In this document: piece after piece, positions 12,235 through 20,126 of the stretch
Layout: every line of letters starts with the position of its first letter
Position numbering within the stretch: the first letter of the stretch is position 1
Origin: JBGTBQ01 sp041749275
Lineage (GTDB): Bacteria > Acidobacteriota > Blastocatellia > Pyrinomonadales > Pyrinomonadaceae
Direction of reading: 5' to 3'
DNA: 20,303 bases
NCBI GenBank assembly: GCA_041749275.1
Contig: JBGTBQ010000125.1
Span: 1 to 20,303 of the forward strand
Position numbers and translations under genes: made by a program
Notes under the pieces: model-generated
Seen by the model: the letters and a program-made list of their open reading frames with translations, nothing else
Told to the model about the DNA's origin: nothing
Databases searched by the model: none

Positions 12235-14589
12235 TCAACGGCGCTCAAAGTTGAAAGTTTTGCCGACGATTGTCGTGTCGCTCGCGGTGCTGGAAGGCGC
12301 AGGCATCGAGTCGGGCGGGCGCGGCGCATTTGTCTGGCCGGGTAGCGTGGGGAGTCCGTAGGAGACATCCTGCACCGTCAGTTTCAGTGGACGCGCGGCG
12401 CGCACTTCGAGTTTCAGTTCGATGCCATCGGCGGGCGGCGCGGCAAAGGAGATTCGCAGCGGATTTAGCGACGAGCCGTTTGTCCCAGCGCCTGCGCCTT
12501 CCAACGATTTACCGTCGAGCGCGGCGCTCAGGACTTCCGTGTCCGAGTCGAAGTAGATGAGCAGCAGCGAAGCGCGGCGCGGCGAAACGAGACGCAGACG
12601 CACTTGCCTGACATCTCCCTGCATATTGTCTTCGGCAATTTCGACGCGCGGCGGCGCGAGCGCCAATGCGGGCGCCGTGCTCCGCCACGCCTGCTGTCTC
12701 GACCACGGGAAGATGGACGCGAGCGCCTCTCTGTTCGCCCCGCGCGGAATGAATTGCGCCGTCCACTCGTCGAGCGCGCTATCCGTACTCATCCAACGAG
12801 CCTCGTTCGCGTCCGCGTTGAGATAGTAAAAAAGGCTTGCCGTTTTTCGGCTCCGCGCGTCGAAGCCGGCGGTCGCAATGCCCGCCGCGACGAAGACGAT
12901 GGCGGCTATTGCGAGCGATAACGGCAACGCCCATCGCTTCGTCGAAGACGGAAGAATCAAGAGCGGCGCGACGAGGCCCACGAGCAGAACCGTCAGGATG
13001 ATGATGAATCCGGCCAGCCCCACGCCGAGCATCATAAAAAACATGTAGACGAGCGGCGCGACCAGCATGACGCCGGGAATCGAGCAGAGGGTCAGCGCCG
13101 CGATGTTCTTCGGCGCAGCGTAATCCCCGCCGCCCCAGATGAGGACGAAGGCCAGCCCCGCGAGCGAGAACAACAGCGGCCATGCGAAGAGGTAAGAACC
13201 GAGCGGAAGCAGCGCGGAAGTGAGCAACAGCAACAGCAGCCACCACACGAGCGCCCCGGCCAGCAAATTCTGCGCGCTCGCGCGGCGCGCGAAGAGCGCA
13301 TAGACCGCCGCCGCGAGCGCCACCGACAGGAGCACGAAACCGATCTCGTAAAGCCATGCGTTGTAAGGCACGCCCGCCGGCAGCGAGGCGGAGCCGGCGT
13401 GCAGGCTCCGCGCCGCCCTCCATGCGCCAATCGTCACGACGGACGACAGGACGCCGGCCACGAACAGCGCCACGAATCCCCATGCGACGCCCGCCGCGTT
13501 GAGTAAATTCCTCTTCCGCCCCGCGCGGAGGACGAGGATGAGCGAGGCGGCGACCAAAATCGTCAACGGCCAGACCCACGCCTCTGAGTAGTGTACGAAG
13601 AGCGTGCCGAGCGCGTTGAAGTAGACGGCGTCGCGCGCGCGTGTTTCTCCGAGGTCGAGGTTGCCGAAGTGGCGCGCGAGCGAGAGTGCGTAAGAGCCGT
13701 GGTGCTGAAGGCTCCGTTCGTCAATCTCCTCGGGGCTGTCGAGCATCGTGTGGTAGTGGGTGACCTCGGCGGCGTAGGCGAAGTTGAGACCCGCCGCCCC
13801 TGCCTGTTTGAACACGGTCATGTCCGTGTCGTTCGGCATTCGCTCATAGACGGCGTACATGAGCGAGTTGGCGACCGTATGCGGCGCGGCCTGCGCGAGT
13901 TCGCGGATGAGCAGACCGTTCCCCGTGCTCGTCTCGAACATCATGGAGGGGCCGCTGTTGCCGCGTCCCTCGAAGTTGAGCACCAGCGCCACGTCGCGCA
14001 TCCACGGATGCTCGTCCGCGAAAGCGCGCGCCCCCAGCAGGCCCAACTCCTCGGCGTCCGTGAAAAGGAAGATGATGTCGTTCTTTAGCGCGCTGCTGCT
14101 CTTCAGCACGCGGAGAGTTTCGAGCAGGGCCGAGACGCCCGCGCCGTCGTCCGTCGCGCCGGGCGCGGTCGGAACCGAGTCGTAGTGCACGGCGAGCATG
14201 AGAGCCTTGCTGTTCCGACTCCCGCCGAGGCGCGCGACGACGTTGTGCACACGCGCGGCGACCGCGAGACCGCCCGCCCCGCGGCTTTTTCGCACGACGG
14301 TCGCGGTCTGCACTTCCGGGCTGACGCCGAGCGCGTTCAGTTCGCGGACGATGTATTCACGGACTCGCTCATGCTCTTCCGTTCCCGCCGGGTGCGGCGC
14401 ACGCGCGATCTCGCGCAGGTGTTTCATCGCGCGCCCGGAAGAGAATGCGTCGAGCGGGGCCGTCTCCGGCACGGCCTCCGGCGGGCGCACGAGCGCGACG
14501 CTCAAAGCCGCCAGCGCACCGAGAAAAAGCAATGCTGCCAGCGGGATGGCGGCATTCACTTTCGTTTGATTCGGGGAGGTCAGGCGCAC
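12235..14589 (-). CDS. M28-family metallopeptidase with multi-pass membrane domain
   Basis: A 784-residue protein. An N-terminal membrane helix (about 14-35) is followed by an M28 zinc aminopeptidase domain (about 50-320) whose ligands are all visible: H135 (AVHYDS), bridging D147/D148 (TDDGAG), general base and ligand E180/E181 (DAEELGLLG), E207 and H278/H280 (VTHYHTMLDSPEE). Roughly eight more hydrophobic helices fill about 335-590. A soluble, beta-rich C-terminal region ends the protein. This resembles ERMP1/Fxna-like M28 membrane peptidases and is far longer than soluble M28 enzymes. The catalytic domain probably faces the periplasm. The start is GTG with a weak ribosome binding site. It precedes the Rrf2 gene by 100 bp on the same strand. 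Confidence 0.92.
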   Translation of the reverse strand: MRLTSPNQTKVNAAIPLAALLFLGALAALSVALVRPPEAVPETAPLDAFSSGRAMKHLREIARAPHPAGTEEHERVREYIVRELNALGVSPEVQTATVVRKSRGAGGLAVAARVHNVVARLGGSRNSKALMLAVHYDSVPTAPGATDDGAGVSALLETLRVLKSSSALKNDIIFLFTDAEELGLLGARAFADEHPWMRDVALVLNFEGRGNSGPSMMFETSTGNGLLIRELAQAAPHTVANSLMYAVYERMPNDTDMTVFKQAGAAGLNFAYAAEVTHYHTMLDSPEEIDERSLQHHGSYALSLARHFGNLDLGETRARDAVYFNALGTLFVHYSEAWVWPLTILVAASLILVLRAGRKRNLLNAAGVAWGFVALFVAGVLSSVVTIGAWRAARSLHAGSASLPAGVPYNAWLYEIGFVLLSVALAAAVYALFARRASAQNLLAGALVWWLLLLLLTSALLPLGSYLFAWPLLFSLAGLAFVLIWGGGDYAAPKNIAALTLCSIPGVMLVAPLVYMFFMMLGVGLAGFIIILTVLLVGLVAPLLILPSSTKRWALPLSLAIAAIVFVAAGIATAGFDARSRKTASLFYYLNADANEARWMSTDSALDEWTAQFIPRGANREALASIFPWSRQQAWRSTAPALALAPPRVEIAEDNMQGDVRQVRLRLVSPRRASLLLIYFDSDTEVLSAALDGKSLEGAGAGTNGSSLNPLRISFAAPPADGIELKLEVRAARPLKLTVQDVSYGLPTLPGQTNAPRPPDSMPAPSSTASDTTIVGKTFNFERR

Positions 14590-14611
14590 GTTTCTTTCAC
14601 GGCTTGAAGAA

Positions 14612-14756
14612 CGCGGTCAGTGGACAGGAGACAGAGGCAGACGACGAGAGCGGACAATTAAAGCGATTTGAGATTTCAAATTCCACACTTGGAATCCTGA
14701 ATTTCTTTATTGCCTCCTGCCCCTGCCGTCTGCCTCCTGTGTTTTGCCGCCGGCCA
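14612..14756. repeat. Long intergenic imperfect palindrome with CAGGAGG-type words
   Basis: The left arm (about 14615-14650: GTGGACAGGAGACAGAGGCAG, then GACGACG) is roughly complementary to the right arm, which is made of repeated CTGCCTCCTG-like words (about 14711-14742). An inner pair, TTTCAAATTCC and GGAATCCTGAATTTC, continues the fold. It fills the gap between the M28 peptidase and the acidic protein. The design matches 3537-3598 and 18122-18180. Confidence 0.5.
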
Positions 14757-15092
14757 TTAGCCGATCAGCGGTTCGCCTTCATAGACGACGTTCCAGCCAT
14801 TCTTCAGGCTCGTCGAGAGGCTCCGCCGGAACCAGCGCGCGGCCTCTTCGCCGTCTTCGTAGCGACGCGCCGAAGGCAGCGCCTCGCGCGGGTCGTAGCG
14901 CACTATCTGCCCGCCGGAGTCGGTCATTCGCAGCGTGATGAGGGCGATCATGTTCCCCTTCGACATGACGGCGGTGCGAATCTCCGCCGGCCCTTCGTCT
15001 TCGGCCTCTTCCTCATCGTCCTCGAAGTATTGGGTGTCGTCCTCTACCTCGTCGTCAATCAGTTCATCGAAAATGTCATTGAATTCGCTCAT
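14757..15092 (-). CDS. Acidic small protein of unknown function
   Basis: A 111-residue protein. The N-terminal 36 residues are extremely acidic (FDELIDDEVEDDTQYFEDDEEEAEDEGP). A compact mixed region of about 75 residues follows (EIRTAVMSKGNMIALITLRMTDSGGQIVRYDPREALPSARRYEDGEEAARWFRRSLSTSLKNGWNVVYEGEPLIG). The second part looks like a small folded domain; I do not recognise it. It is divergent from glpD, whose start is about 120 bp away, so the promoters lie in that gap. The sequence suggests a cytoplasmic protein, perhaps binding nucleic acid or a basic partner; that is speculation. Confidence 0.7.
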   Translation of the reverse strand: MSEFNDIFDELIDDEVEDDTQYFEDDEEEAEDEGPAEIRTAVMSKGNMIALITLRMTDSGGQIVRYDPREALPSARRYEDGEEAARWFRRSLSTSLKNGWNVVYEGEPLIG

Positions 15093-15211
15093 AACTATAG
15101 TCTTTCTTACTCCTCAAATAATTCTTTTCTGTTCTTCGACTTGAGGTTAATGTTTTAATCCGCAGGTCTCCGAAGCGTAAGAATTTATATCAGACCGGCG
15201 GCGAAATCCAA

Positions 15212-16909
15212 ATGGCGGGGCGACAACTCCACACAGACCTCTCAGGCGAAACGTTCGACGCGACCATCATCGGCGCGGGCATCAACGGCGCCGGCATCGC
15301 GCGCGACGCGGCGATGCGCGGTTTAAGCGTGCTGCTGCTCGAAAAGTCGGACGTAGGCGCGGGGACAACTTCGTGGTCAACTCGCCTGATCCATGGCGGG
15401 CTGCGCTACCTTGAACACGGCGAGTTGCGTCTCGTGCGCGAATCTCTGCGCGAGCGCGAAGTGCTTCTCCGGCGCGTCGCGCCGCATCTGGTCAAGCCGC
15501 TACCGCTGTTGGTTCCGATTTACCAAGGCGCGCGGCGCGGACGGCTAACCATCCGCGCTGGAATGATCGCCTACGATCTGCTCTCGTTCGACAAAACACT
15601 TTCAGCGCATCGTATGCTCTCACCCGCCGCCGCGCTCCGACTCGCGCCGGGGCTGAAGGCCGAAGGGTTGCGCGGCGCGGCTCTCTATCAAGACGCGCAG
15701 GTCGAGTTCGCCGAGCGGCTCGCCGTCGAGAACGCGCTTTCGGCGCGCGCGCACGGCGCGATCATCATCACCCACGCGCGCGTCGAACGTCTGGTCATCG
15801 AAGATGGCGCCGTGCGCGGCATCGAGTTCACAGACTTACTCGGCGGCGGCAGCCACACGGCTCGCTCGCGCCTCATCGTAAACGCGGCGGGGCCGTGGGT
15901 TGACAACGTGTTGGCAGGCGTCAACAACCACGATGACGGTCATCATGGAAAACTCATCAGTGGCACGAAGGGCAGCCATCTCGTCGTCGCGGAATTTCCG
16001 GGGGCGCCGCGCGCGGCTTTGTACGCGGAGGCGCGTGCGGACGGGCGCCCTTTTTTTATCCTCCCGTGGGACGGGAAATATCTGATCGGGACGACCGACC
16101 AGCGCTTCGGCGGCGACCTCGATTGCGTGGAGGCCGATGCGGACGAGGTCGCTTATCTTCTCGACGAGACGAACACCGTGATACCTTCCGCCCGGCTGTC
16201 GCCTCGCTCCGTGCTTTACACCTACTCCGGCGTGCGACCGCTGCCGTTCGCCGGTGACGGAGACGAGGCGGGCATCACGCGCAGGCATTTCATTCACGAC
16301 GACACCGGGGGCGTGCGCGGTCTCGTCTCGCTCACGGGCGGCAAGCTGACGACCTACCGGAATCTGTCCGAGCAGACGGTTGACCTGATATTTAGCAAGC
16401 TCGGCAGGACGGCGTCGCGTTGCGCGACCGCGCGGGAGCCGCTCCCCGGTGCGACGACGGAGGATTTCAATTCATTCGCCGCATCGTTCAAGGCTTCATG
16501 CGGGCTGCCTGAAAAAACGTGTGCAAGGCTTCTGAAAGTTTATGGCGTGCGCGCGGCTGAGTTGGCGCGGCTCGCGTCGGAGGACGCCGGCTTGGACGAG
16601 GTTCTGTGTGAAGAGACCGGCTGCGCCGCCGCTGAGATCGTCTTCGCCTTCCGTGCGGAGATGGCCGAGACGTTGCAGGATTGCCTCCTGCGGCGCACGA
16701 TGGTCGGGCTGAATAGACATCTCGGTCTGAACGCGGTTGAAGGGGCGGCGCGCGTGGCGCAAAAATATCTCGGCTGGGATACAGACCGCGCGGCGCGGGA
16801 AGCGGCGGACTATCGCTTGTACGTCGCACGCTTCCGCCCTCCGACCATAAAGAACGCGCAAGAGAGTTCACAGTTTGCGCCGGAAGTTGTATTCCCAAAC
16901 ATACCCTAA
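15212..16909 (+). CDS. glpD: FAD-dependent glycerol-3-phosphate dehydrogenase
   Basis: A 565-residue aerobic-type enzyme that oxidises sn-glycerol-3-phosphate to dihydroxyacetone phosphate and passes electrons to membrane quinones. The dinucleotide-binding loop GAGINGAG is at 21-28, with E44 at the end of the second strand (LLLEKSDVGAGTTSWSTRLIHGGLRYLEHGELRLVRESLRERE). Further family segments are PWDGKYLIGTTDQRF and YSGVRPLPFAGDGDE, then GLVSLTGGKLTTYR, the FAD-closing motif. The C-terminal helical domain (about 410-540) ends with the RTMVGLN region typical of GlpD. The length is normal. It is followed 5 bp later by an MDR gene, so they form a transcription unit. A membrane-peripheral location is known for the family. 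Confidence 0.95.
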   Translation: MAGRQLHTDLSGETFDATIIGAGINGAGIARDAAMRGLSVLLLEKSDVGAGTTSWSTRLIHGGLRYLEHGELRLVRESLREREVLLRRVAPHLVKPLPLLVPIYQGARRGRLTIRAGMIAYDLLSFDKTLSAHRMLSPAAALRLAPGLKAEGLRGAALYQDAQVEFAERLAVENALSARAHGAIIITHARVERLVIEDGAVRGIEFTDLLGGGSHTARSRLIVNAAGPWVDNVLAGVNNHDDGHHGKLISGTKGSHLVVAEFPGAPRAALYAEARADGRPFFILPWDGKYLIGTTDQRFGGDLDCVEADADEVAYLLDETNTVIPSARLSPRSVLYTYSGVRPLPFAGDGDEAGITRRHFIHDDTGGVRGLVSLTGGKLTTYRNLSEQTVDLIFSKLGRTASRCATAREPLPGATTEDFNSFAASFKASCGLPEKTCARLLKVYGVRAAELARLASEDAGLDEVLCEETGCAAAEIVFAFRAEMAETLQDCLLRRTMVGLNRHLGLNAVEGAARVAQKYLGWDTDRAAREAADYRLYVARFRPPTIKNAQESSQFAPEVVFPNIP

Positions 16910-16914
16910 ACGCT

Positions 16915-17955
16915 ATGACCAACTCATATCTTTCAAAATCCATCCCGGCGACGATGCGCGCGCTCGAATTGCGTTCTTACGATGGGGGCGACGACACGCT
17001 CGCGCTGGTCGAAAAGCCCGTGCCGCGACCCGGCAAAGATGAGGTACTGGTGCGTGTCGCGGCGTCGCCGGTGAACCCTTCCGATTTGATGTTCCTGCGC
17101 GGCATGTACGTCCGGAAGAAGTTGCCGGTCGTCCCCGGCTTCGAGTGCAGCGGCGTAGTCGTCACGGCGGGTGGGAGCGTCCTGTCGCGCTACCTGCTCG
17201 GCAAGCGCGTCGCGTGCGGAGCGCCGATGGAGGGCGACGGGACGTGGGCCGAGTACATGGTCACCGCCGCCGGCGTCTCGATTCCGCTCATCAAATCAAC
17301 CAACATCGAGCAGGCGGCTTCGCTGATCGTCAATCCCTTTACCGCGTGGGCGCTTTTGGACGGCGCGAAGCAACATGGCGCTCGCGCCGTCGCGCAGACC
17401 GCCGCCGCGAGCGCGCTGGGTCGGATGCTCGTCCGTCTCGCGGCACGCCGCCGCGTCCCGCTCGTCAACATCGTGCGCCGCGCGGAGCAGGTGGAACTGC
17501 TGCGAAGCGAGGGGGCCGTCCACGTGCTCGACAGCAGCGACGCGGACTTCGACGCACGCCTGCGTGACCTGTGCCGGGAGCTTGGCGTCACCGTAGCATT
17601 CGACGCGGTGGCGGGCGAGATGACGGGCCGCTTGCTGCGCGCGATGCCGGATAACTCTCGCGTCGTCGTCTATGGCGCGCTCTCGCAGGAGGGCGGGGCG
17701 ATTGACCCACGCTCGCTCATCTTCGAGGGGAAGCAGGTCGAGGGCTTCTGGCTGTCGCGTTGGCTCCGCTCGCTCACCTTGCCCCGCCGCGTCTTGACGG
17801 CGCGAAAGGTGCAGAAACTTCTCGACAGCGATTTGAAGACCGAGATTCGCGCGCGCCTCCCATTGGAAAAAGCCGTGGAGGGTCTGCGCGATTACGCCGC
17901 CGAGATGACCGGCGGGAAGGTACTTTTCGTCCCCTCTCTACCTTCGTCCGAATAA
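16915..17955 (+). CDS. MDR-family NADPH oxidoreductase, MECR/quinone reductase-like
   Basis: A 346-residue zinc-independent medium-chain reductase. The N-terminal GroES-like domain carries NPSDLMFLRGMYVRKKLPVVPGFECSGVVVTAGGSV. The cofactor domain starts around 155 with AQTAAASALGRMLVRLAARRRVPLVNIVRRAEQ. That loop is an Ala/Ser variant of the usual GxxGxxG and is common in enoyl reductase-like MDR proteins. Later parts are VAFDAVAGEMTGRLLRAMPDNSRVVVYGALSQEGGAIDP and an LPLEKAVEGLRDY end. The substrate is unknown. It follows glpD by 5 bp and precedes a truncated Rossmann-fold gene by 9 bp, so it lies in an operon. The start is ATG at 16915; an internal ATG at about 16951 is also possible. Confidence 0.9.
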   Translation: MTNSYLSKSIPATMRALELRSYDGGDDTLALVEKPVPRPGKDEVLVRVAASPVNPSDLMFLRGMYVRKKLPVVPGFECSGVVVTAGGSVLSRYLLGKRVACGAPMEGDGTWAEYMVTAAGVSIPLIKSTNIEQAASLIVNPFTAWALLDGAKQHGARAVAQTAAASALGRMLVRLAARRRVPLVNIVRRAEQVELLRSEGAVHVLDSSDADFDARLRDLCRELGVTVAFDAVAGEMTGRLLRAMPDNSRVVVYGALSQEGGAIDPRSLIFEGKQVEGFWLSRWLRSLTLPRRVLTARKVQKLLDSDLKTEIRARLPLEKAVEGLRDYAAEMTGGKVLFVPSLPSSE

Positions 17956-17964
17956 GGCGGCTTA

Positions 17965-18135
17965 ATGAAGAACGTGGTGGTTGCTGGGGCGAGCGGGCAA
18001 TTAGGCCGGTACGTCTGCCGAGAATTGAAACAGCGCGGCTACCGGGTGCGTGCGCTCGTTCGCCCTGCGCCGAAGACGGGGAGGGTGCTGGACGATGTGG
18101 TACGATTAAATCGCGGAACACAGGATTCAGAATAA
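17965..18135 (+). pseudogene. Truncated NAD(P)-binding (NmrA/SDR-like) gene fragment
   Basis: Only 56 residues remain: MKNVVVAGASGQLGRYVCRELKQRGY followed by RVRALVRPAPKTGRVLDDVVRL and a short unrelated tail. The beta-alpha-beta start with AGASGQLG is the NAD(P) loop of atypical SDR/NmrA proteins, which are normally 250-300 residues. After residue 48 the resemblance stops and the reading frame ends inside an intergenic palindrome just before selD. GGCGGC before the ATG is a weak ribosome binding site. I infer that a deletion removed the rest of the gene, joining its 5' end to the region upstream of selD. It could still be expressed as part of the glpD operon. Confidence 0.75.
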
Positions 18136-18180
18136 GTAGCCTCGGCTGTTTTTATTCCGACTTCCGACTTCCGACTTCTT
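18122..18180. repeat. Intergenic imperfect palindrome with GGAAGTC-type words
   Basis: Three copies of a CTTCCGA-type word (18161-18178) follow TTATT. Read on the - strand this is GGAAGTC repeated and ending in GGAATAA. It is mirrored imperfectly by GGATTCAGAATAA at about 18123-18135. It lies immediately after the truncated Rossmann gene and before the selD ribosome binding site. Confidence 0.55.
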
Positions 18181-18197
18181 TTTCATGGAGGTTGACG

Positions 18198-19226
18198 ATG
18201 CGTCTCACGGAGATGGTTTCGTGCGCCGGTTGAGCGGCTAAACTCGCGCCGAGCGAACTCGCCCGGGTGCTGGGCGGGCTGGAAATTCCGAAGAATGAGA
18301 GACTACTGGTCGGCATCGAAACCGCCGACGACGCCGGAGTCTACCTTCTTTCGGACGATCTCGCGCTCGTGCAGACCGTGGACTTCTTCACGCCGATTGT
18401 GGACGACCCGTTCGACTATGGACGCATCGCCGCGCTGAACTCGATCAACGACGTGTGGGCGATGGGCGGCACGCCCGTCACCGCGCTCGCCGTCACCTGC
18501 TTTCCGAAGAAGGGCGTAGACTTCGCCATCCTCGCCGAAATCATGCGCGGCGGCCTTCACGTTCTGACGGAGAACGGCGTCGCGCTCGCGGGCGGCCACA
18601 GCGTGGACAACGCGCAGATCATGTTCGGCTACGCGGTGACGGGGACGATTCATCCGCGCAAAGTCATCACCAATCGCGGCGCGCGTGCGGGCGATGCATT
18701 GATTCTGACGAAACCAATCGGCACGGGCGTTATCTCGACCGGAATCAAGTTCGGGAAGGCGAGCGAGGATGTGATGCGCGCGTCGCTCGACACAATGCTG
18801 CTCGCCGGGCGCGAGGCCGCGCGCGCGATGTCTGAGGCGGAAGCGCACGCGGCGACCGATGTGACCGGCTTCGCCCTGCTCGGCCATGCGTGGGAGTTGG
18901 CGCGGGCGAGCAACGTCACACTCGAAATCGAAGCGGCGCGGGTGCCCCTCATCCCCGGCGCGCTCGAACTCGCCGCACAGGGTTTATTGACGAGCGGGGA
19001 TAAAACGAACCGGCTTTATGTCGGCGACGACGTGATGCTCGACGACCGAGTCAGCAAGGAGTTGGGGTGTCTTCTCTTCGACCCGCAGACGGCGGGCGGG
19101 CTGCTCATCTCCATCGCGGCGGAGAGAGCCGAAAGTCTCCTCGCAAGTCTGCGCGAGAGATACACGGACGCATCTATCATCGGGCGCGTCGTCGAACGCG
19201 GGCCACACCTTCTTTCCATCACGTAA
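18198..19226 (+). CDS. selD: Selenophosphate synthetase, selenocysteine form (in-frame UGA)
   Basis: A 342-residue enzyme making selenophosphate from selenide and ATP, the donor for Sec-tRNA synthesis and selenouridine. It starts MRLTEMVSCAG-U-AAKLAPSELARVL. The UGA at 18231-18233 is codon 12, exactly where SelD has its catalytic Cys or Sec; the frame then continues unbroken to 19226. Further family segments are TADDAGVYLL, QTVDFFTPIVDDPFDYGRIAALNSINDVWAMGGTP, AGGHSVDN and PQTAGGLL. GGAGG (18187-18191) lies 6 nt before the ATG. A hairpin fitting a bacterial SECIS follows the UGA. The host must therefore have SelA, SelB and tRNA-Sec elsewhere. Automated callers would likely start it at 18267 and lose the active site. 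Confidence 0.95.
18234..18285 (+). promoter_or_regulatory. SECIS-like element directing selenocysteine insertion in selD
   Basis: Downstream of the UGA, CGCCC (18260-18264) and GGGCG (18272-18276) form a stem with the 7-nt loop GGGTGCT, which starts about 31 nt after the UGA. A G in the first loop positions and this spacing agree with bacterial SECIS rules. The lower stem is less clear. Confidence 0.65.
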
Positions 19227-19482
19227 AAAAGAGCAACGCACGCCCACCCTCTTTTCAAGCAGACCTCGACGGATGCATCCCTTTCGTCACCAGTCGTTGA
19301 GCATCCGCCGCCTCGATGCGCCCCCGCCGGCCTTTATTCCTAACATGGTAGCCACCGGGCGCGCGTACTTTTCCGTCGCCCCGGACATCAAAGGTTGGTT
19401 CGACGCGGCCCGTCCGCGCCGTGAGGTTTGACACGCTACAGACGGTACGGTAACTTAAACGTCACCGTTTTCCGGCGCTTAA
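19227..19482. other. Intergenic region between selD and tRNA-Glu
   Basis: No convincing gene. AAAAGAG near 19228 and CTCTTTT near 19250 could pair as a weak terminator of selD. A possible tRNA promoter, TTGACA (19428-19433), 17 bp, TAACTT (19451-19456), lies near the right end. A 52-codon + strand frame at 19273-19431 lacks family resemblance. Confidence 0.5.
19428..19456 (+). promoter_or_regulatory. Candidate promoter of tRNA-Glu
   Basis: A perfect -35 hexamer TTGACA, a 17-bp spacer and a weak -10 TAACTT, ending 26 bp before the tRNA. The position is appropriate for a tRNA promoter. Confidence 0.5.
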
Positions 19483-19558
<76 letters not shown>

Positions 19559-19566
19559 CTTTCCTT

Positions 19567-19719
19567 TCAAATGTTTATGGCTGCGCTGAGAAGCTGAGGC
19601 GCGGCAACGTCTTGGAAACGTAATTCCCCGAAAACGCCATCGAGCTTACGCACCGCTTCCGCAAGAAATGCGGGGCTGAGGTAGTGCCGGCGTGCCGCCA
19701 CGAGTAAGTCTTTGTGGCC
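19567..19719 (-). pseudogene. Possible gene remnant beside tRNA-Glu
   Basis: A 50-codon - strand frame bounded upstream by a stop and lacking an ATG reads like a real protein C-terminus: HKDLLVAARRHYLSPAFLAEAVRKLDGVFGELRFQDVAAPQLLSAAINI. I cannot name the family. The natural-looking composition, missing N-terminus and position right after a tRNA suggest a decayed fragment left by integration or deletion. It could also be chance. Confidence 0.3.
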
Positions 19720-19756
19720 TCAATCGAAACTTACGAGATTGCGTCCGGCGCGGCTT

Positions 19757-19921
19757 CTAGGCGAAAGGGAGGTCGCCCGCCGCGGCGGGCTGTTGCGGCG
19801 CGGTGGCCTGACTTCCGACGAGCGGAAAGCCGCCGTGCGCTTCAATCACTTCGTCAATGAGTCGCATGTGCTCAATGGTGGAAGCGAGGGCGTGGTCGCG
19901 GTTCTGTGCCCTGTTTGTCAT
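19757..19921 (-). CDS. Small hypothetical protein, uncertain
   Basis: A 54-residue frame (MTNRAQNRDHALASTIEHMRLIDEVIEAHGGFPLVGS ... AAAGDLPFA) reads like a helical protein with an acidic, flexible end. The frame is open further upstream, but only to a TTG at 20113 through an arginine-rich stretch that looks non-coding. No clear ribosome binding site precedes 19921. An overlapping + strand frame (19857-20144) is also open, so strand assignment is uncertain. It lies downstream of, and on the same strand as, the partial gene at the window end. Confidence 0.3.
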   Translation of the reverse strand: MTNRAQNRDHALASTIEHMRLIDEVIEAHGGFPLVGSQATAPQQPAAAGDLPFA

Positions 19922-20126
19922 CGCGTTGTTGGTGCTGGCGGCACCGGGCACGAAGTTGTTGTTGGCGGGTGGGCAACGGGCGCGTGAGTTATTGCGGCGC
20001 GTCTGTTCACGACGGCGCGGGCGGTGTGAGTTGAGCGTGGTGAGCGCGATCCTCAGCCTGCTGGCGCAAGATCGCGGTTTGTATCGGCATCTCTCAGGAC
20101 GCACGAAACTCAACTTGGAAGGACGT

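Noticed and set aside
12135..12368. 78-codon N-terminal extension of the Rrf2 regulator
   Set aside because: Rrf2 proteins begin at the MPTSSRFA-type start; the extension overlaps the M28 stop and the candidate operator.
18231..18233. UGA in selD as a nonsense mutation
   Set aside because: It is exactly at the catalytic Cys/Sec position, the frame is intact on both sides, and a SECIS-like hairpin follows.
19273..19431. 52-codon + strand frame before tRNA-Glu
   Set aside because: No ribosome binding site, no family resemblance, and it overlaps the likely tRNA promoter.
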